This document shows positions 46,354 through 56,154 of a DNA stretch of 64,000 nt, one piece after another. Made by a program: the position numbers and the translations under genes. Where the stretch lies: contig NZ_JAODNM010000056.1 of the NCBI RefSeq assembly GCF_025464955.1, positions 1 to 64,000 on the forward strand, given 5' to 3'. Source of the DNA: Amycolatopsis sp. Its GTDB lineage: Bacteria > Actinomycetota > Actinomycetes > Mycobacteriales > Pseudonocardiaceae. The notes under the pieces are model-generated. The model saw only the letters and a program-made list of their open reading frames with translations. It was not told the origin of the DNA and searched no databases. Position 1 is the first letter of the stretch; each line of letters begins with the position of its first letter.

Positions 46354-46974
46354 ATGGCGCAGCGGGACGAGGCAGACCGGTTGGATCCCACACCCCCACC
46401 CGCGGGGAAGTCGGGAAAGCCGAAAATCACCGAAGAGATGCGTGCCAATGCGAGGGCGAACCCCAACAGCTGGCTTTACGTCATCGATGAGGCCTTCGAC
46501 CCGAATGGCCCAGTGCCGTCGTGGGCGGTCGTCGGCGCGTACCCGGTGAGCTCGGCCGGTCAGGTTGTTGAGGACTTTCACCCGAACGATCGATATCGCC
46601 CGTCGCCGAAGGCGCTCGGTTTCCCGGACCCGGCCACCGACCTGGAGCGCCTGCTGCAGCTCGTCCGCACCAACCACCGCCCGGCCGAAGACCTGCCGCG
46701 GGTCATCCTCGACTCGACCCTGTTCGTCTACGCGATGTCGCCGGTTCAGCGCACGGTCATCGGGTTCCACGACGCCGAGGGCCGGGTGCTCGTGCCCGCG
46801 TACACGGCAAAGTCGCTGGTACCGAAGGAATGGCCGCATGCCCGCGCGGTGCTCGGCCGGGACATGGTCGACCTGCTGGCCGGCCATCCGGTCGCCATCA
46901 ACCCGCACGACGTGGTGACGGCCGTGGTCCCCGCCGAACATCTGCTGAAGGCGCTCGCCGAAGAACAGCGGTAG
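46354..46974 (+). CDS. Type VII secretion system-associated protein
   Basis: 206 residues. After a Pro-rich N-terminus comes the family hallmark ITEEMRANARANPNSWLYVIDEAFDPNGPVPSWAVVGAY, then YRPSPKALGFPDPATDLERLLQL and a C-terminal domain (VPKEWPHARAVLGRDMVDLL). The annotation rests on association of this family with ESX loci in streptomycetes and relatives; the biochemical role is unknown. No ESX core genes lie nearby; the cargo cluster is 36 kb to the left. Divergent from the sterol-carrier-like gene. Confidence 0.78.
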   Translation: MAQRDEADRLDPTPPPAGKSGKPKITEEMRANARANPNSWLYVIDEAFDPNGPVPSWAVVGAYPVSSAGQVVEDFHPNDRYRPSPKALGFPDPATDLERLLQLVRTNHRPAEDLPRVILDSTLFVYAMSPVQRTVIGFHDAEGRVLVPAYTAKSLVPKEWPHARAVLGRDMVDLLAGHPVAINPHDVVTAVVPAEHLLKALAEEQR

Positions 46975-47130
46975 ACCGCCCACGGCCCATTCGACACGCC
47001 CACACGCCAGCCGAGTTCACTCCACAGAGTGACCGCCGATTGGCAAAGATGGCTCTATCGAGGCATCGTGACGCCCGGGAGAAGCGGAGAACCGCGACAC
47101 TGCGAGCCGTAAGGCAGATCGGGAGTCACT

Positions 47131-48075
47131 GTGAGCCGTGTGGACTGTGCGCACCCGATACCTTCCGCTCACCGCGCGATGCCGGTGGTCATCCCACCGG
47201 CGTTCACCGCTCCTGAGCCACGACCACCCCGAGCCCCGCGCCGGATCCACCCGGCGGCGCGGCTCGGGGTCGCGGCGGCGGCGGCCGCGGCACTCGCGCT
47301 GGCAATGCTCCCCGGTTCAGCGGGGCCGCAGGCATACGCCTACGCCGACGCGAGCTACGCGGGCGCCGCGGACCACACCGCCGGTTCGCAGATCGCCAAG
47401 CACGAGGGCGTCCACGGTTCGCCGACCGACCTTCGCTCGGTGCCGATCGGCCAGATCCTCGGCCACGACGTCAGCGGGCACCAGGTCGGCATCGACTGGC
47501 CCGGCGCGGCCCGCACCGGCGCCCGGTTCGTCTATATCAAGGCGACCGAGGGGACCGGGTTCGTCAACCCGCAGTTCGGCCAGCAGTACAACGGCTCCTA
47601 CACCGCGGGGCTGATCCGCGGCGCGTACCACTTCGCGCGGCCGGACGTCTCCGACGGCGCGTCCCAGGCGAACTACTTCATCGCGCACGGCGGCGGCTGG
47701 TCCGCGGACGGCAAGACGTTGCCCGGCGCACTGGACGCGGAGTACAACCCGTACGGCCAGACGTGTTACGGACTGAGCCCGGACGCGATGACGGCGTGGA
47801 TCAAGGACTTCTCCGGCACCTACCAGGCCAAGACCGGCCGCGCGCCGGCGATCTACACCTCGACCAGCTGGTGGAAGCTGTGCACCGGCAACAGCCCGGC
47901 GTTCGGCGCGACCAACCCGCTGTGGGTCGCGCGCTACAACACCGCGGTCGGCGAGCTGCCGGCAGGCTGGACGACCCAGAGCATCTGGCAGTTCGCCGAC
48001 AAGGGCACGCTCCCCGGCGACCAGAACTACTTCAACGGCGCGAGCGATCGGCTGATCAAACTCGCCCTCGGGTGA
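47131..48075 (+). CDS. Secreted GH25 lysozyme (muramidase), copy 1
   Basis: 314 residues. A 44-residue Arg/Pro-rich extension precedes the hydrophobic export segment (LGVAAAAAAALALAMLPGSA). The GH25 domain starts at LGHDVSGHQVGIDW (catalytic Asp region) and has VYIKATEGTGF, RGAYHFARPD and the acid pair in GALDAEYN. It cleaves N-acetylmuramic acid-N-acetylglucosamine bonds of peptidoglycan. GTG start at 47131; ATG 47179 is an alternative that shortens the extension. Strongly similar to the next gene, so the pair arose by tandem duplication. Confidence 0.92.
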   Translation: MSRVDCAHPIPSAHRAMPVVIPPAFTAPEPRPPRAPRRIHPAARLGVAAAAAAALALAMLPGSAGPQAYAYADASYAGAADHTAGSQIAKHEGVHGSPTDLRSVPIGQILGHDVSGHQVGIDWPGAARTGARFVYIKATEGTGFVNPQFGQQYNGSYTAGLIRGAYHFARPDVSDGASQANYFIAHGGGWSADGKTLPGALDAEYNPYGQTCYGLSPDAMTAWIKDFSGTYQAKTGRAPAIYTSTSWWKLCTGNSPAFGATNPLWVARYNTAVGELPAGWTTQSIWQFADKGTLPGDQNYFNGASDRLIKLALG

Positions 48076-48262
48076 ACCGGCCTGGGCTCACGTGGTGAAT
48101 AAATAACATCATATGATCAACTTCAACGAGAAAGTCACCCACTCGTCACCCTTCCTTCACGGAATTTAGTGACAAACACCACTCGATCGATGACAATCAA
48201 TCGCCAGGACGCCTACCTGCAAATAGGCGTTCTTTCCGCGAGGGTGTCTGTGAAGGGAATCC

Positions 48263-49192
48263 GTGATGTTCGCTGCCCGGAAAAGCTGGCTGCGCGCGTT
48301 CAGCGCCACCAGTGCCGTCATAACCGTCTCGGCTGGGGTACTCCTGCTCAGCACTTCAGCCCCGGCGTCCGCTACTCCTGAAATCCCCGCTTCCGCTTCC
48401 GCCTATGCCGTACCCCAGACCACCGACCTCCCCACCATCGCCGCCGACACGGCCCTGCACAACCACTCGATGGGCTCCCAGATCGTCCGCGTCGAGGGCG
48501 ACCACTCCACTCCGGCGACCGACGCCGCGGCCCTGCTCCCGCAGGGCTTCGGACCCGGCGGCGCCGCGATACTGGCCACCGTGTCCGGGATGGACGTCGC
48601 CAGTTACCAGGGCAACGTCGACTGGGCGTCCTGGTGGGGCCAGGGCAAACGGTTCGTCTGGACCAAAGCGACCGAGGGCACGACGTACACGAACCCGTAT
48701 TTCGCCCAGCAGTACAACGGCTCGTACAACGTCGGCATGATCCGCGGGGCCTACCACTTCGCCACGCCGAACACGTCGAGCGGCGCCGACCAGGCGAACT
48801 ACTTCGTCAACCACGGCGGCGGTTGGTCGGGTGACGGCAAGACGCTGCCCGGCGCGCTGGACATGGAATACAACCCTTACGGCGCAACCTGCTACGGGTT
48901 GAGCCAGTCCTCGATGGGCGCGTGGGTCCGCGCCTTCCACGACACCTACTACAGCCGGACCGGGCGCTGGCCCGTCATCTACACCTCGCAGAGCTGGTGG
49001 AACCAATGCGTCGGCTCGACGCAGAACTTCAGCAGCACGGTGCCGCTCTGGACAGCGCGGTACGCCTCGTCGGCGGGTGCCCTGCCGATCAACTGGGGTT
49101 ACTACACGGTCTGGCAGTACACCTCCAGCCCGCTGGACCTGGACGTGTTCAACGGCGCGACGGACCGGCTCCAGGCGCTCGCCAACGGCTGA
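48263..49192 (+). CDS. Secreted GH25 lysozyme (muramidase), copy 2
   Basis: 309 residues from GTG 48263 or ATG 48266 (AAGGGA ribosome site). A clear Sec signal (RAFSATSAVITVSAGVLLLS, cut near ASA). The GH25 domain has VSGMDVASYQGNVDW, FVWTKATEGTTY, RGAYHFATPN and GALDMEYNPYGATCYG. Copy 1 shares HGGGWS-DGKTLPGALD and YNPYG-TCYGLS exactly in order. The AT-richer upstream region (48076-48262) has a small hairpin, ACGCCTA...TAGGCGT (48209-48230), followed by TTCTTT; its role is unknown. Confidence 0.93.
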   Translation: MMFAARKSWLRAFSATSAVITVSAGVLLLSTSAPASATPEIPASASAYAVPQTTDLPTIAADTALHNHSMGSQIVRVEGDHSTPATDAAALLPQGFGPGGAAILATVSGMDVASYQGNVDWASWWGQGKRFVWTKATEGTTYTNPYFAQQYNGSYNVGMIRGAYHFATPNTSSGADQANYFVNHGGGWSGDGKTLPGALDMEYNPYGATCYGLSQSSMGAWVRAFHDTYYSRTGRWPVIYTSQSWWNQCVGSTQNFSSTVPLWTARYASSAGALPINWGYYTVWQYTSSPLDLDVFNGATDRLQALANG

Positions 49193-49368
49193 ATCCGGCC
49201 GCGAAGGGTTGCTTCACCCGGCTTCCGCCCGACACCATCGTCGGGCGGGAGCCGCTTTCGCCGTGGTCGCCGATGCCGAGCAGAATGCGGCTGGCCTGCG
49301 GAGGCGACGGAACCGAGTCGGCTGCCGGCGCGTCCGAACACGCGGAATCACCGGAAGGCGAAGCCGAG

Positions 49369-50097
49369 ATGACCTATCCACCACAGCCGGGACATCCCGA
49401 CCCGAACCAGCCGGGCGGGTATCCGCAGTCGGGCGGGCCGCCGCAGCAGGGTTATCCCCAGGGTGGCCAGCAGTACCCGCCGACCGGCGGCTACCAGCAG
49501 CCGCAGTATCCGCCGCAGGGCGGCTACCAGGCGCAACCCGGTTACCCGCCGCCCGGACAGGGCTTCGGGGGTCCGCCGGCTCCGCCGCAGAAGAGCAAAA
49601 CCGGGCTGCTGATCGGCATCGCCATCGGCGTGGTGGTCGTCGTCGCGCTGGTGATCACCGGATTCGTCGCGCCCGGCTTCTTCCTGAGCAAGTCGAGCGA
49701 CAAAGCCGCGACCGGCTCGACGAATTCGCCTGCCCCCGGAGCGCCTTCTGCTCCGTCGTCGGGCCTTCCCAGCGCTGGCGGCACGACCGGTGACGTCGAT
49801 CCGGCGGCCAAGTCTGCGATCGACAAGTTCATCGCGGCGCTGAACAGCAAGGACGTCGACAGCGCGTTCGCCATGGTCTGCCAGTCGACGCTCGTGGAGA
49901 AGTCCGACATCACCCAGGCCGTCTCGGGCAGCAACACCTACACGGCGTCGTCCTACACCGGCGCCTCCGCGTCGTCCGGTGTCGTGGCCGTCGTGCTGCA
50001 GGGCAGCGACAACACGACCGGAGAGATGACCGTCCAGAAACCCGTCAACGGTGGCGACTACTGCGTTTCGACGCTGTTCGTCGCGGCGGGCGGCTGA
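49369..50097 (+). CDS. Pro/Gln-rich single-pass membrane protein
   Basis: 242 residues from ATG 49369. A cytoplasmic PQGGY-type Pro/Gly/Gln/Tyr-rich domain (about 1-75), one membrane helix (LLIGIAIGVVVVVALVITGF), a Ser/Pro linker, and an exposed 95-residue domain starting AAKSAIDKFIAALNSKDVDS with two cysteines (MVCQ, DYCVS). The exposed domain is DUF4878-like in pattern (short NTF2-like). The next gene has the same exposed domain. The function is unknown. Confidence 0.8.
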   Translation: MTYPPQPGHPDPNQPGGYPQSGGPPQQGYPQGGQQYPPTGGYQQPQYPPQGGYQAQPGYPPPGQGFGGPPAPPQKSKTGLLIGIAIGVVVVVALVITGFVAPGFFLSKSSDKAATGSTNSPAPGAPSAPSSGLPSAGGTTGDVDPAAKSAIDKFIAALNSKDVDSAFAMVCQSTLVEKSDITQAVSGSNTYTASSYTGASASSGVVAVVLQGSDNTTGEMTVQKPVNGGDYCVSTLFVAAGG

Positions 50098-50254
50098 TGC
50101 CGTAGCGGGCGGCGGTAACGATTACCGCGGCTCGGCGATGATCCGACTCGGCAGGTAAGAACGAGTCGGGGGAGCTTCACGCGATGCCGCAACCAGCACA
50201 AACAGGTCTTATCCGGTCATCAGTGCACAACTCGATGTCCGGAAAGGACCTCAC

Positions 50255-50848
50255 ATGACCAACCCGGAACTGCCGACTCCGCCCCCGCCCGGTCCACCGC
50301 CGGCGCCGGGCGCCTACCAGCCTGACCACCAGGGCCCGATGCAGGGCATGAAGAACTTCCGCTGGCTCCGGATCGGGGTGGCACTCGCCATCATCGTCCT
50401 GTTCTTCACCGGGTTCGCGCACCCCGGCTTCCTCGTCGGCCAGACCGGGGACAACACGGCTTCGGACCTCGGTTCGTATCCCGTTCTCGATCCGGGCCTG
50501 GATCCCGCCTTCGACCCCGCCAACCTGGATCCGTCGAGCTACCTGCACGGCGCCGACATGATCAGTCCGGTCGAGAAAGCCGAGATCGACAAGTTCATCG
50601 CGAACCTCAATCTCGCCGACGTCAAGGACGCGGCCGCGATGTTGTGCTCGCCGGCGAGCGCGAGTACAGCCGACCTCCAGAAGACCACCGCGAGCAACAA
50701 GCTGACGGTCGACAACTACTCGAGCGCCGGCGAGGTCCTCATCGAGGGCACTTCCACGCACGATGACTACCAGAGCGTCAACGCGCAGCTGCGAGTAAGC
50801 CCGGCCCCCAGCGGCTACTGCATCTCGGCAGTGCTCATCACCAGCTGA
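50255..50848 (+). CDS. Paralogous single-pass membrane protein
   Basis: 197 residues. Short Pro-rich cytoplasmic part (TPPPPGPPPAPGAYQPDHQ), a membrane helix (GVALAIIVLFFTGFAHPGFL), and an exposed domain with EKAEIDKFIANLNLADVKDA, an MLCSP cysteine and a late YCISAVL cysteine. The order and spacing match the upstream protein, so the two are tandem paralogs with a likely disulfide in the exposed domain. GGAAAGGA precedes the ATG. The function is unknown. Confidence 0.8.
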   Translation: MTNPELPTPPPPGPPPAPGAYQPDHQGPMQGMKNFRWLRIGVALAIIVLFFTGFAHPGFLVGQTGDNTASDLGSYPVLDPGLDPAFDPANLDPSSYLHGADMISPVEKAEIDKFIANLNLADVKDAAAMLCSPASASTADLQKTTASNKLTVDNYSSAGEVLIEGTSTHDDYQSVNAQLRVSPAPSGYCISAVLITS

Positions 50849-51022
50849 CGCCCGACAGCGGCGAGAATCCACCCATGACCGATCCGCAGATCCGGCAGAC
50901 CGTCGAGGATTCGATCTACCTCGCGCCGTGGGGGGCTGGGCGGCAAGTTGTCGACGGGTTGCTGGCCGGAGTTTCCCTGCGAACGTAAGACGAACAGGAT
51001 CACGCAAGACTATATTCGCCGA

Positions 51023-52090
51023 GTGATCCCCTGGAAATCGCCGCTGCTCGGCACTTTCTTGCTGTCGCTCCTGCTGCTGGTCGGTGTCACCGCGTGGCTG
51101 CTCACCGACCCCGCGACCAGCCGGAGTGACGCCCTCAAGACCGGGGGCCTCGCCGGTGGCGCGGTCGTCGCGCTGTACGCGTTGTGGCTGAACGACCGGC
51201 GACGGCGAGTCGAGGAGAGGCGTCAGGAAGTCGAACGACAGCGGCAGGAGCTGGAAAGCCGCCGGACCGACCAGGACCGCGACCGAGTCTCCGACGAGCG
51301 GTTCGCGAAGGCCGTCGAATTGCTCGGGCACAACGCGGACCAGGTGCGGGTGGGCGCGCTGCATGCGTTGGCGGGGCTCGCCAAGAGCCGCGAGTCGTAT
51401 CGGCAGACCGTGTTGGACATCCTCTGTTCATATTTACGGCGGCCGTTCGGACATCCACGCCTGTCCGACGAGTCCGAAGCCGGGGCGGAGAACGAGTTGC
51501 AGGTTCGGAACACCGCGAAGCGCTGCATCCGCAGTCTGCTCTCGCCTGCCTCCGACGTCGACGCGCCCGCGTACAACCTGGACCTGACCGGGGCCGTGCT
51601 GGACTACTTCCATCTGGCGGAGGTCAAGGTCGGCGAGCTGGTCATGCGGCATGTCACGTTGTTCAGCAGCACGAGTTTCCGGGACTGCGAGTTCACCGGC
51701 CCAGTCTGGTTCACCGGCACGGCCGGCCAACCGGGCGAGCTCGGCGGGCGGTTCCACTGCCAGGGCGTGACTTTCCACGACCGAGCCTGGTTCAGCGGTA
51801 CCGAGTTCCCCGCTCAGACCAACTTCGAAGGGACGACCTTCAGCGGCGAGACGACGTTCAAGGACGCTGTGTTCAGCTCCGACGCGGTGTTCAAGGACAC
51901 GACGTTCGCGCATTCACTCGAACTCCGGCGGACCCGGTTCGAAGGCGCCGTCGACCTGCGCTTCGCCACCCCGCCACCAAGCCTCGACCTGTACAACACC
52001 TTTGTCGACGAGACCAAGGACCTGCACCTCCCGCCCGGCTGGTCGACCGAGACCCTGCCCGACGGCCAGACCCGGCTGGTGCAGCTCTAG
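51023..52090 (+). CDS. Membrane protein with pentapeptide-like repeats
   Basis: 355 residues from GTG 51023. TATATT seven bases upstream suggests a leaderless mRNA, and this decides the start. Two membrane helices (LLGTFLLSLLLLVGVTAWLL and LAGGAVVALYALWL) precede a charged coiled coil (RRRRVEERRQEVERQRQELE), a helical HEAT-like segment (RFAKAVELLGHNADQVRVGA) and, from about 205, pentapeptide-like repeats with Phe every five residues (FEGTTFSGETTFKDAVFSSD). The type is common in Pseudonocardiales; the role is unknown. Convergent with purL. Confidence 0.82.
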   Translation: MIPWKSPLLGTFLLSLLLLVGVTAWLLTDPATSRSDALKTGGLAGGAVVALYALWLNDRRRRVEERRQEVERQRQELESRRTDQDRDRVSDERFAKAVELLGHNADQVRVGALHALAGLAKSRESYRQTVLDILCSYLRRPFGHPRLSDESEAGAENELQVRNTAKRCIRSLLSPASDVDAPAYNLDLTGAVLDYFHLAEVKVGELVMRHVTLFSSTSFRDCEFTGPVWFTGTAGQPGELGGRFHCQGVTFHDRAWFSGTEFPAQTNFEGTTFSGETTFKDAVFSSDAVFKDTTFAHSLELRRTRFEGAVDLRFATPPPSLDLYNTFVDETKDLHLPPGWSTETLPDGQTRLVQL

Positions 52091-52101
52091 GACCAGTTAC
52101 C

Positions 52102-54414
52102 TCAATCGAACAGGGCGGGGAGGGTGGCTTCCCAAGGCTCGCGGAGCTCGTCCAGGGTGAAAGTCGTGAGGTCCTGGATCTCGAGGGCGCCGGACTCCGG
52201 GTCGACCACGCCGGTCTTGCGCCACGGCAGGCCGCGGGCCGTGCACATCTCGGTGAACCGCAGTTCCTCGGTGCGCGGAACGGCGACGAGCACGCGGCCG
52301 GCGGACTCGGAGAACAGCTGGACGAACGGGTCCTGCTCGGCGTCGAGGAACACCCGCGCACCGCACTGTCCAATGAGGACTGTCTCGACCAGGGTCTGGG
52401 CGAGGCCGCCGTCGGACAGGTCGTGCGCGGCGGAGATCATGCCGTCACGCGAGCCGGCGATGAGGATGTCGGCGAGTAGCTTCTCGCGCGTGAGGTCGAC
52501 CTTCGGCGGGAGGCCGCCGAGGTGACCGTGCTCGATCTGCGCCCACGCGGAACCGTCGAGCTCGTCGTGCGTTTCGCCCAGCAGCAGCAGAGTTTCCCCG
52601 GCTTCCGCGCCGACGCCGGTGGGGATGCGGCGCTTGACGTCGTCGATCACGCCGAGCACGGCGACCACCGGAGTCGGCTGGATCGCGGTGTCACCGGTCT
52701 GGTTGAAGAAGCTCACGTTGCCACCGGTCACCGGGATGCCCAGCTCGACGCAGCCGTCGGCGATGCCGTGCACGGCCCGCTCGAACTGCCACATCACGCC
52801 GGGGTCGGTCGGCGCGCCGAAGTTCAGGCAGTCGCTGACCGCGACCGGGGTCGCGCCGCTGGTGGCGACGTTGCGGTACGCCTCGGCGAGCGCCGCCTGC
52901 GCCCCCGCGTACGGGTCGAGAAAGACGAACTTGCTGTTGCAGTCGGTCGACACGGCGACGCCGCGGCCGGTCGACTCGTCGATCCGGACGACGCCGGAGT
53001 TCGACGGCTGCGAGAGCACGGTGTTGCCGCGGACGTACCGGTCGTACTGCTGCGTGACCCACTCCTTCGACGCCTGGTTCGGCGAAGCGATCAGCTTGAG
53101 GATCGCGGCCCGCAGTTCGTCCGGACTGGACGGGCGGGCGAGCGAGTCCGAGGTGTCGGCCTGCAGCGCGTCCTGTGTGGACGGACGTACGATGGGCCGG
53201 TCGTACACCGGGCCCTGGTGCGCGACCGTGCGCGGCGGCACGTCGACGACGGTCTCGCCGTGCCAGGTGATGACCAGGTTCGGCTCTTCGGTGACCTCGC
53301 CGATCTCGGTGGCGATGACGTCCCACTTGGCGCAGACGGCCATGAACGCTTCGACGTCGGCCGGCGCGACGACCGCGCACATCCGCTCCTGCGACTCGCT
53401 GGAGAGCACCTCGGCCGGGCTCATTCCCTGCGCCCGCAACGGAACACGCTCGAGCTCGACGCGCATGCCGCCCTCACCGGACGCGGCCAGCTCGGACGTC
53501 GCGCAGGCCAGCCCGGCGCCGCCGAGGTCCTGGATGCCGGCGACGAGGTCCTGCGCGAACAGATCGAGGCAGCACTCGATGAGCACCTTCTCGGTGAACG
53601 GGTCGCCGACCTGCACACTGGGCAGCTTGCGGCGGCCGCTCTCCGACTCGTCACCGGAGAACGTGTCGCTGGCGAGGACCGAGACGCCGCCGATGCCGTC
53701 GAGGCCGGTGCGGGCGCCGAACAGGATGATCTTGTTGCCGGTGCCCGTGGCGAACGCGAGGTGGAGGTCCTCGACCCGCATCGCGCCAATGCACAGCGCG
53801 TTGACCAGCGGGTTACCCGCGTAGCTCGCGTCGAACACCAGCTCCCCGCCGATGTTCGGCAAGCCGAGGCAGTTGCCGTAACCGGCGACTCCGGCGACGA
53901 CACCGGGCAGCACGCGGCGGGTGTCCGGCGCGTCGGCCGGGCCGAAACGCAGGGCGTCGGCGACCGCGATCGGGCGCGCGCCCATCGCCATGATGTCGCG
54001 GACGATGCCGCCGACCCCGGTCGCGGCGCCCTGGTACGGCTCCACATAGGACGGATGGTTGTGACTCTCGACCTTGAACGTGACTGCCCAGCCGTCACCG
54101 ATGTCGACCACGCCGGCGTTCTCGCCGATGCCGGCCAGCATCTTCGACTTCATCTCCGGCGTCGCAGTCTCGCTGAAGTAGCCCAGGTGCTTCTTGGACG
54201 ACTTGTAGGAGCAGTGCTCGCTCCACATGATCGAGTACATCGCCAGCTCGGCGTCGGTGGGACGGCGCCCGAGGATCTCGCGGATCCGGGCGTACTCGTC
54301 CTCCGCCAGGCCCAGCTCGAGATAGGGCTGGGCGAGCTCGGGGGTGTCCCCGGCCCGCGCGGTGGTATCGACAGAGTCAACGGGACTGTCAGCAACGGTG
54401 TCAGAGTTCGCCAC
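52102..54414 (-). CDS. purL: Phosphoribosylformylglycinamidine synthase subunit PurL
   Basis: Catalytic subunit of FGAM synthetase (fourth purine step), the short type that needs PurS and PurQ. 770 residues from GTG 54414; TACGCT six bases upstream suggests a leaderless transcript. Motifs: [64 protein letters not shown] and [17 protein letters not shown]. On the same strand as purQ and purS but separated from them by a two-gene ABC transporter on the other strand. Confidence 0.96.
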   Translation of the reverse strand: MANSDTVADSPVDSVDTTARAGDTPELAQPYLELGLAEDEYARIREILGRRPTDAELAMYSIMWSEHCSYKSSKKHLGYFSETATPEMKSKMLAGIGENAGVVDIGDGWAVTFKVESHNHPSYVEPYQGAATGVGGIVRDIMAMGARPIAVADALRFGPADAPDTRRVLPGVVAGVAGYGNCLGLPNIGGELVFDASYAGNPLVNALCIGAMRVEDLHLAFATGTGNKIILFGARTGLDGIGGVSVLASDTFSGDESESGRRKLPSVQVGDPFTEKVLIECCLDLFAQDLVAGIQDLGGAGLACATSELAASGEGGMRVELERVPLRAQGMSPAEVLSSESQERMCAVVAPADVEAFMAVCAKWDVIATEIGEVTEEPNLVITWHGETVVDVPPRTVAHQGPVYDRPIVRPSTQDALQADTSDSLARPSSPDELRAAILKLIASPNQASKEWVTQQYDRYVRGNTVLSQPSNSGVVRIDESTGRGVAVSTDCNSKFVFLDPYAGAQAALAEAYRNVATSGATPVAVSDCLNFGAPTDPGVMWQFERAVHGIADGCVELGIPVTGGNVSFFNQTGDTAIQPTPVVAVLGVIDDVKRRIPTGVGAEAGETLLLLGETHDELDGSAWAQIEHGHLGGLPPKVDLTREKLLADILIAGSRDGMISAAHDLSDGGLAQTLVETVLIGQCGARVFLDAEQDPFVQLFSESAGRVLVAVPRTEELRFTEMCTARGLPWRKTGVVDPESGALEIQDLTTFTLDELREPWEATLPALFD

Positions 54415-54522
54415 GCCTAGAGCGTACTTGGAGGTCAGCGGCCCACCGCGACCCGGCTGACGCTCGGCGCGCGGGAGAAAATCGGTCGCGGTGAAGTAAG
54501 CGGACACCTACCGTCGGTAGAT

Positions 54523-56154
54523 GTGCCCTCAACCACAGACTCCGCGCCACAGCTGCGTCTCCCGGATCGCCTGACCCCGACGGGATACCTGCTGGCGGTG
54601 CTGCGCGCCCGCCCGTGGCTCGCGGTGGCCGCGACGGTGACCGGCACGCTGTACACGGCACCGGGGGCGCTGCTGCCGGTGATCGTCGGCCAGGGCATCG
54701 AAGCGATCAGCGCGAAGAGCTGGCCGGAGGTCTGGCGCTGGACGCTGGCTGCCGCGCTGCTCGGCGTCGCGCAGGCCGTGTTCGGCACCACACTGCACTT
54801 CGCCGGCTATGGCATGTGGCTTCATGGCGCCGGGACAACACAACGGGCCGTCGGCGCGCATGCCGCGAGACTGGGTGCGACGCTGCGCGAGAAGACGACG
54901 ACGGGCAACGTCGTCGCGATCGCGTCCTCCGACGTCAACTACCTCGGCAACGTGTTCGAGGTCGTCGGCCGCACGATCGGTTCGGCGATCGTGTTCGTGG
55001 TGGTCGGCGTTGCCTTGCTGTCGTCGTCCCCGCTGCTCGGCGCGGTCGCGCTGATCGGCGTCCCGCTGTCGGTCCTGGGCATCGGGCCGCTGCTCAAACC
55101 GCTGCGGACTCGCAAGGCGTCGCAGCGCGAGGACCTCAGCGAGGTCAACGCGCTGAGTGCGGACATCGTGTCCGGCCTGCGGATCCTGCGCGGTGTCGGC
55201 GGCGAACGGCAGTTCCTCGGGCGGTTCCGCGGCGCCAGCCAGCGGGTCCGGCTCGCCGGGATCGAGGTCGGACGCAGCGAAGCCTGGCTGTCCGCGGCCG
55301 AAGTCGCGTTGCCCGGGCTGGTGACGATCGCGATCACCTGGCTCGGTGCCCGGCTGGCCGTCGACGGGACGATCAGCGTCGGTCAACTCGTCGGTTTCTA
55401 CGGCGTCTCGGCGTTCCTCGTGTACCCGGTTACGACCATCACCGACGCGGCGAGCTCGGTCGCGTCCGGGCTGGTTTCGGCGCGGAAGGTGTGCGGGCTG
55501 CTGTCGCTGACCCGGACGCTGCCCGACCCGGCATCGCCGGTCGCGCTGCCGGCCGGGGCGTTGGGGCTGTACGACTCCGAGACTTCGATCATTATCGAGG
55601 CGGGCAAGCTGACCGTGATCGACGCCGGCACCGCGGCCGAGCACCTCGCCGACCGGTTGACCAGGTTCGCCGAAGCCGCCGACGGCGAGCAAGTGCTCAT
55701 CGGCGGGATTCCGGCGGACAACGTCGCGCTGGCCGAACTTCGACGCCGTGTCGTCTACTCCCACAACCAGGACATCTGGTTCTCCGGGATCCTGCGCGAG
55801 CAGGTGGCGCCGGTCGAGAGCAGCGGTGTCGGGCTCTCGGCGGCGCTGTACGCCGCGGACGCGGACGACATCGTCGAGGGCCTGCCCGACGGCGTCGAAG
55901 AGGTGATCGGCGAACGCGGACGCGAGGTTTCCGGTGGTCAGCGCCAACGACTGAGCCTCGCGCGGGCGCTGTCGATCGACGCCGACGTGCTGGTGCTCGA
56001 CGAGCCGACCTCGGCCGTCGACGCCCACACCGAGGCGCGGATCACCGAGCGCGTCGCGAAGTTGCGGCAGGGCAGGACGACAGTCGTGTTCAGCCAGAGT
56101 CCATTGTGGACACATGTGGCCGACGAAGTACTGAATTTGAAGGTTCCGGCATGA
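54523..56154 (+). CDS. ABC exporter half, degenerate Walker A
   Basis: 543 residues: six-helix exporter domain (LAVAATVTGTLYTAPGALLP, ending about 330) and a nucleotide-binding domain. The Walker A motif is missing: the stretch after the first strand reads KLTVIDAGTAAEHLADRL (about 360-378), without a P-loop. The signature VSGGQRQRLSLARAL (about 467) and Walker B VLVLDEPTS (about 487) are intact; the H-loop His is replaced (FSQSP). Alone it should not hydrolyse ATP. It overlaps the second half-transporter by four bases (ATGA) and must work as a heterodimer. The substrate is unknown. Confidence 0.9.
   Translation: MPSTTDSAPQLRLPDRLTPTGYLLAVLRARPWLAVAATVTGTLYTAPGALLPVIVGQGIEAISAKSWPEVWRWTLAAALLGVAQAVFGTTLHFAGYGMWLHGAGTTQRAVGAHAARLGATLREKTTTGNVVAIASSDVNYLGNVFEVVGRTIGSAIVFVVVGVALLSSSPLLGAVALIGVPLSVLGIGPLLKPLRTRKASQREDLSEVNALSADIVSGLRILRGVGGERQFLGRFRGASQRVRLAGIEVGRSEAWLSAAEVALPGLVTIAITWLGARLAVDGTISVGQLVGFYGVSAFLVYPVTTITDAASSVASGLVSARKVCGLLSLTRTLPDPASPVALPAGALGLYDSETSIIIEAGKLTVIDAGTAAEHLADRLTRFAEAADGEQVLIGGIPADNVALAELRRRVVYSHNQDIWFSGILREQVAPVESSGVGLSAALYAADADDIVEGLPDGVEEVIGERGREVSGGQRQRLSLARALSIDADVLVLDEPTSAVDAHTEARITERVAKLRQGRTTVVFSQSPLWTHVADEVLNLKVPA

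Noticed and set aside
46975..48262. c-di-AMP (ydaO-type) riboswitch upstream of the GH25 genes
   Set aside because: Such riboswitches often precede actinomycete wall hydrolases, but I could not find the conserved core in 46975-47130 or 48076-48262.
52522..54420. 632-codon frame opposite purL
   Set aside because: Antisense shadow of purL with repetitive Arg/Ala/Val/Asp composition.
54615..56150. 5' extension of the second ABC exporter frame through the first gene
   Set aside because: The frame is open by chance; the ATG at 56151 overlapping the previous stop gives a normal half-transporter of 578 residues.
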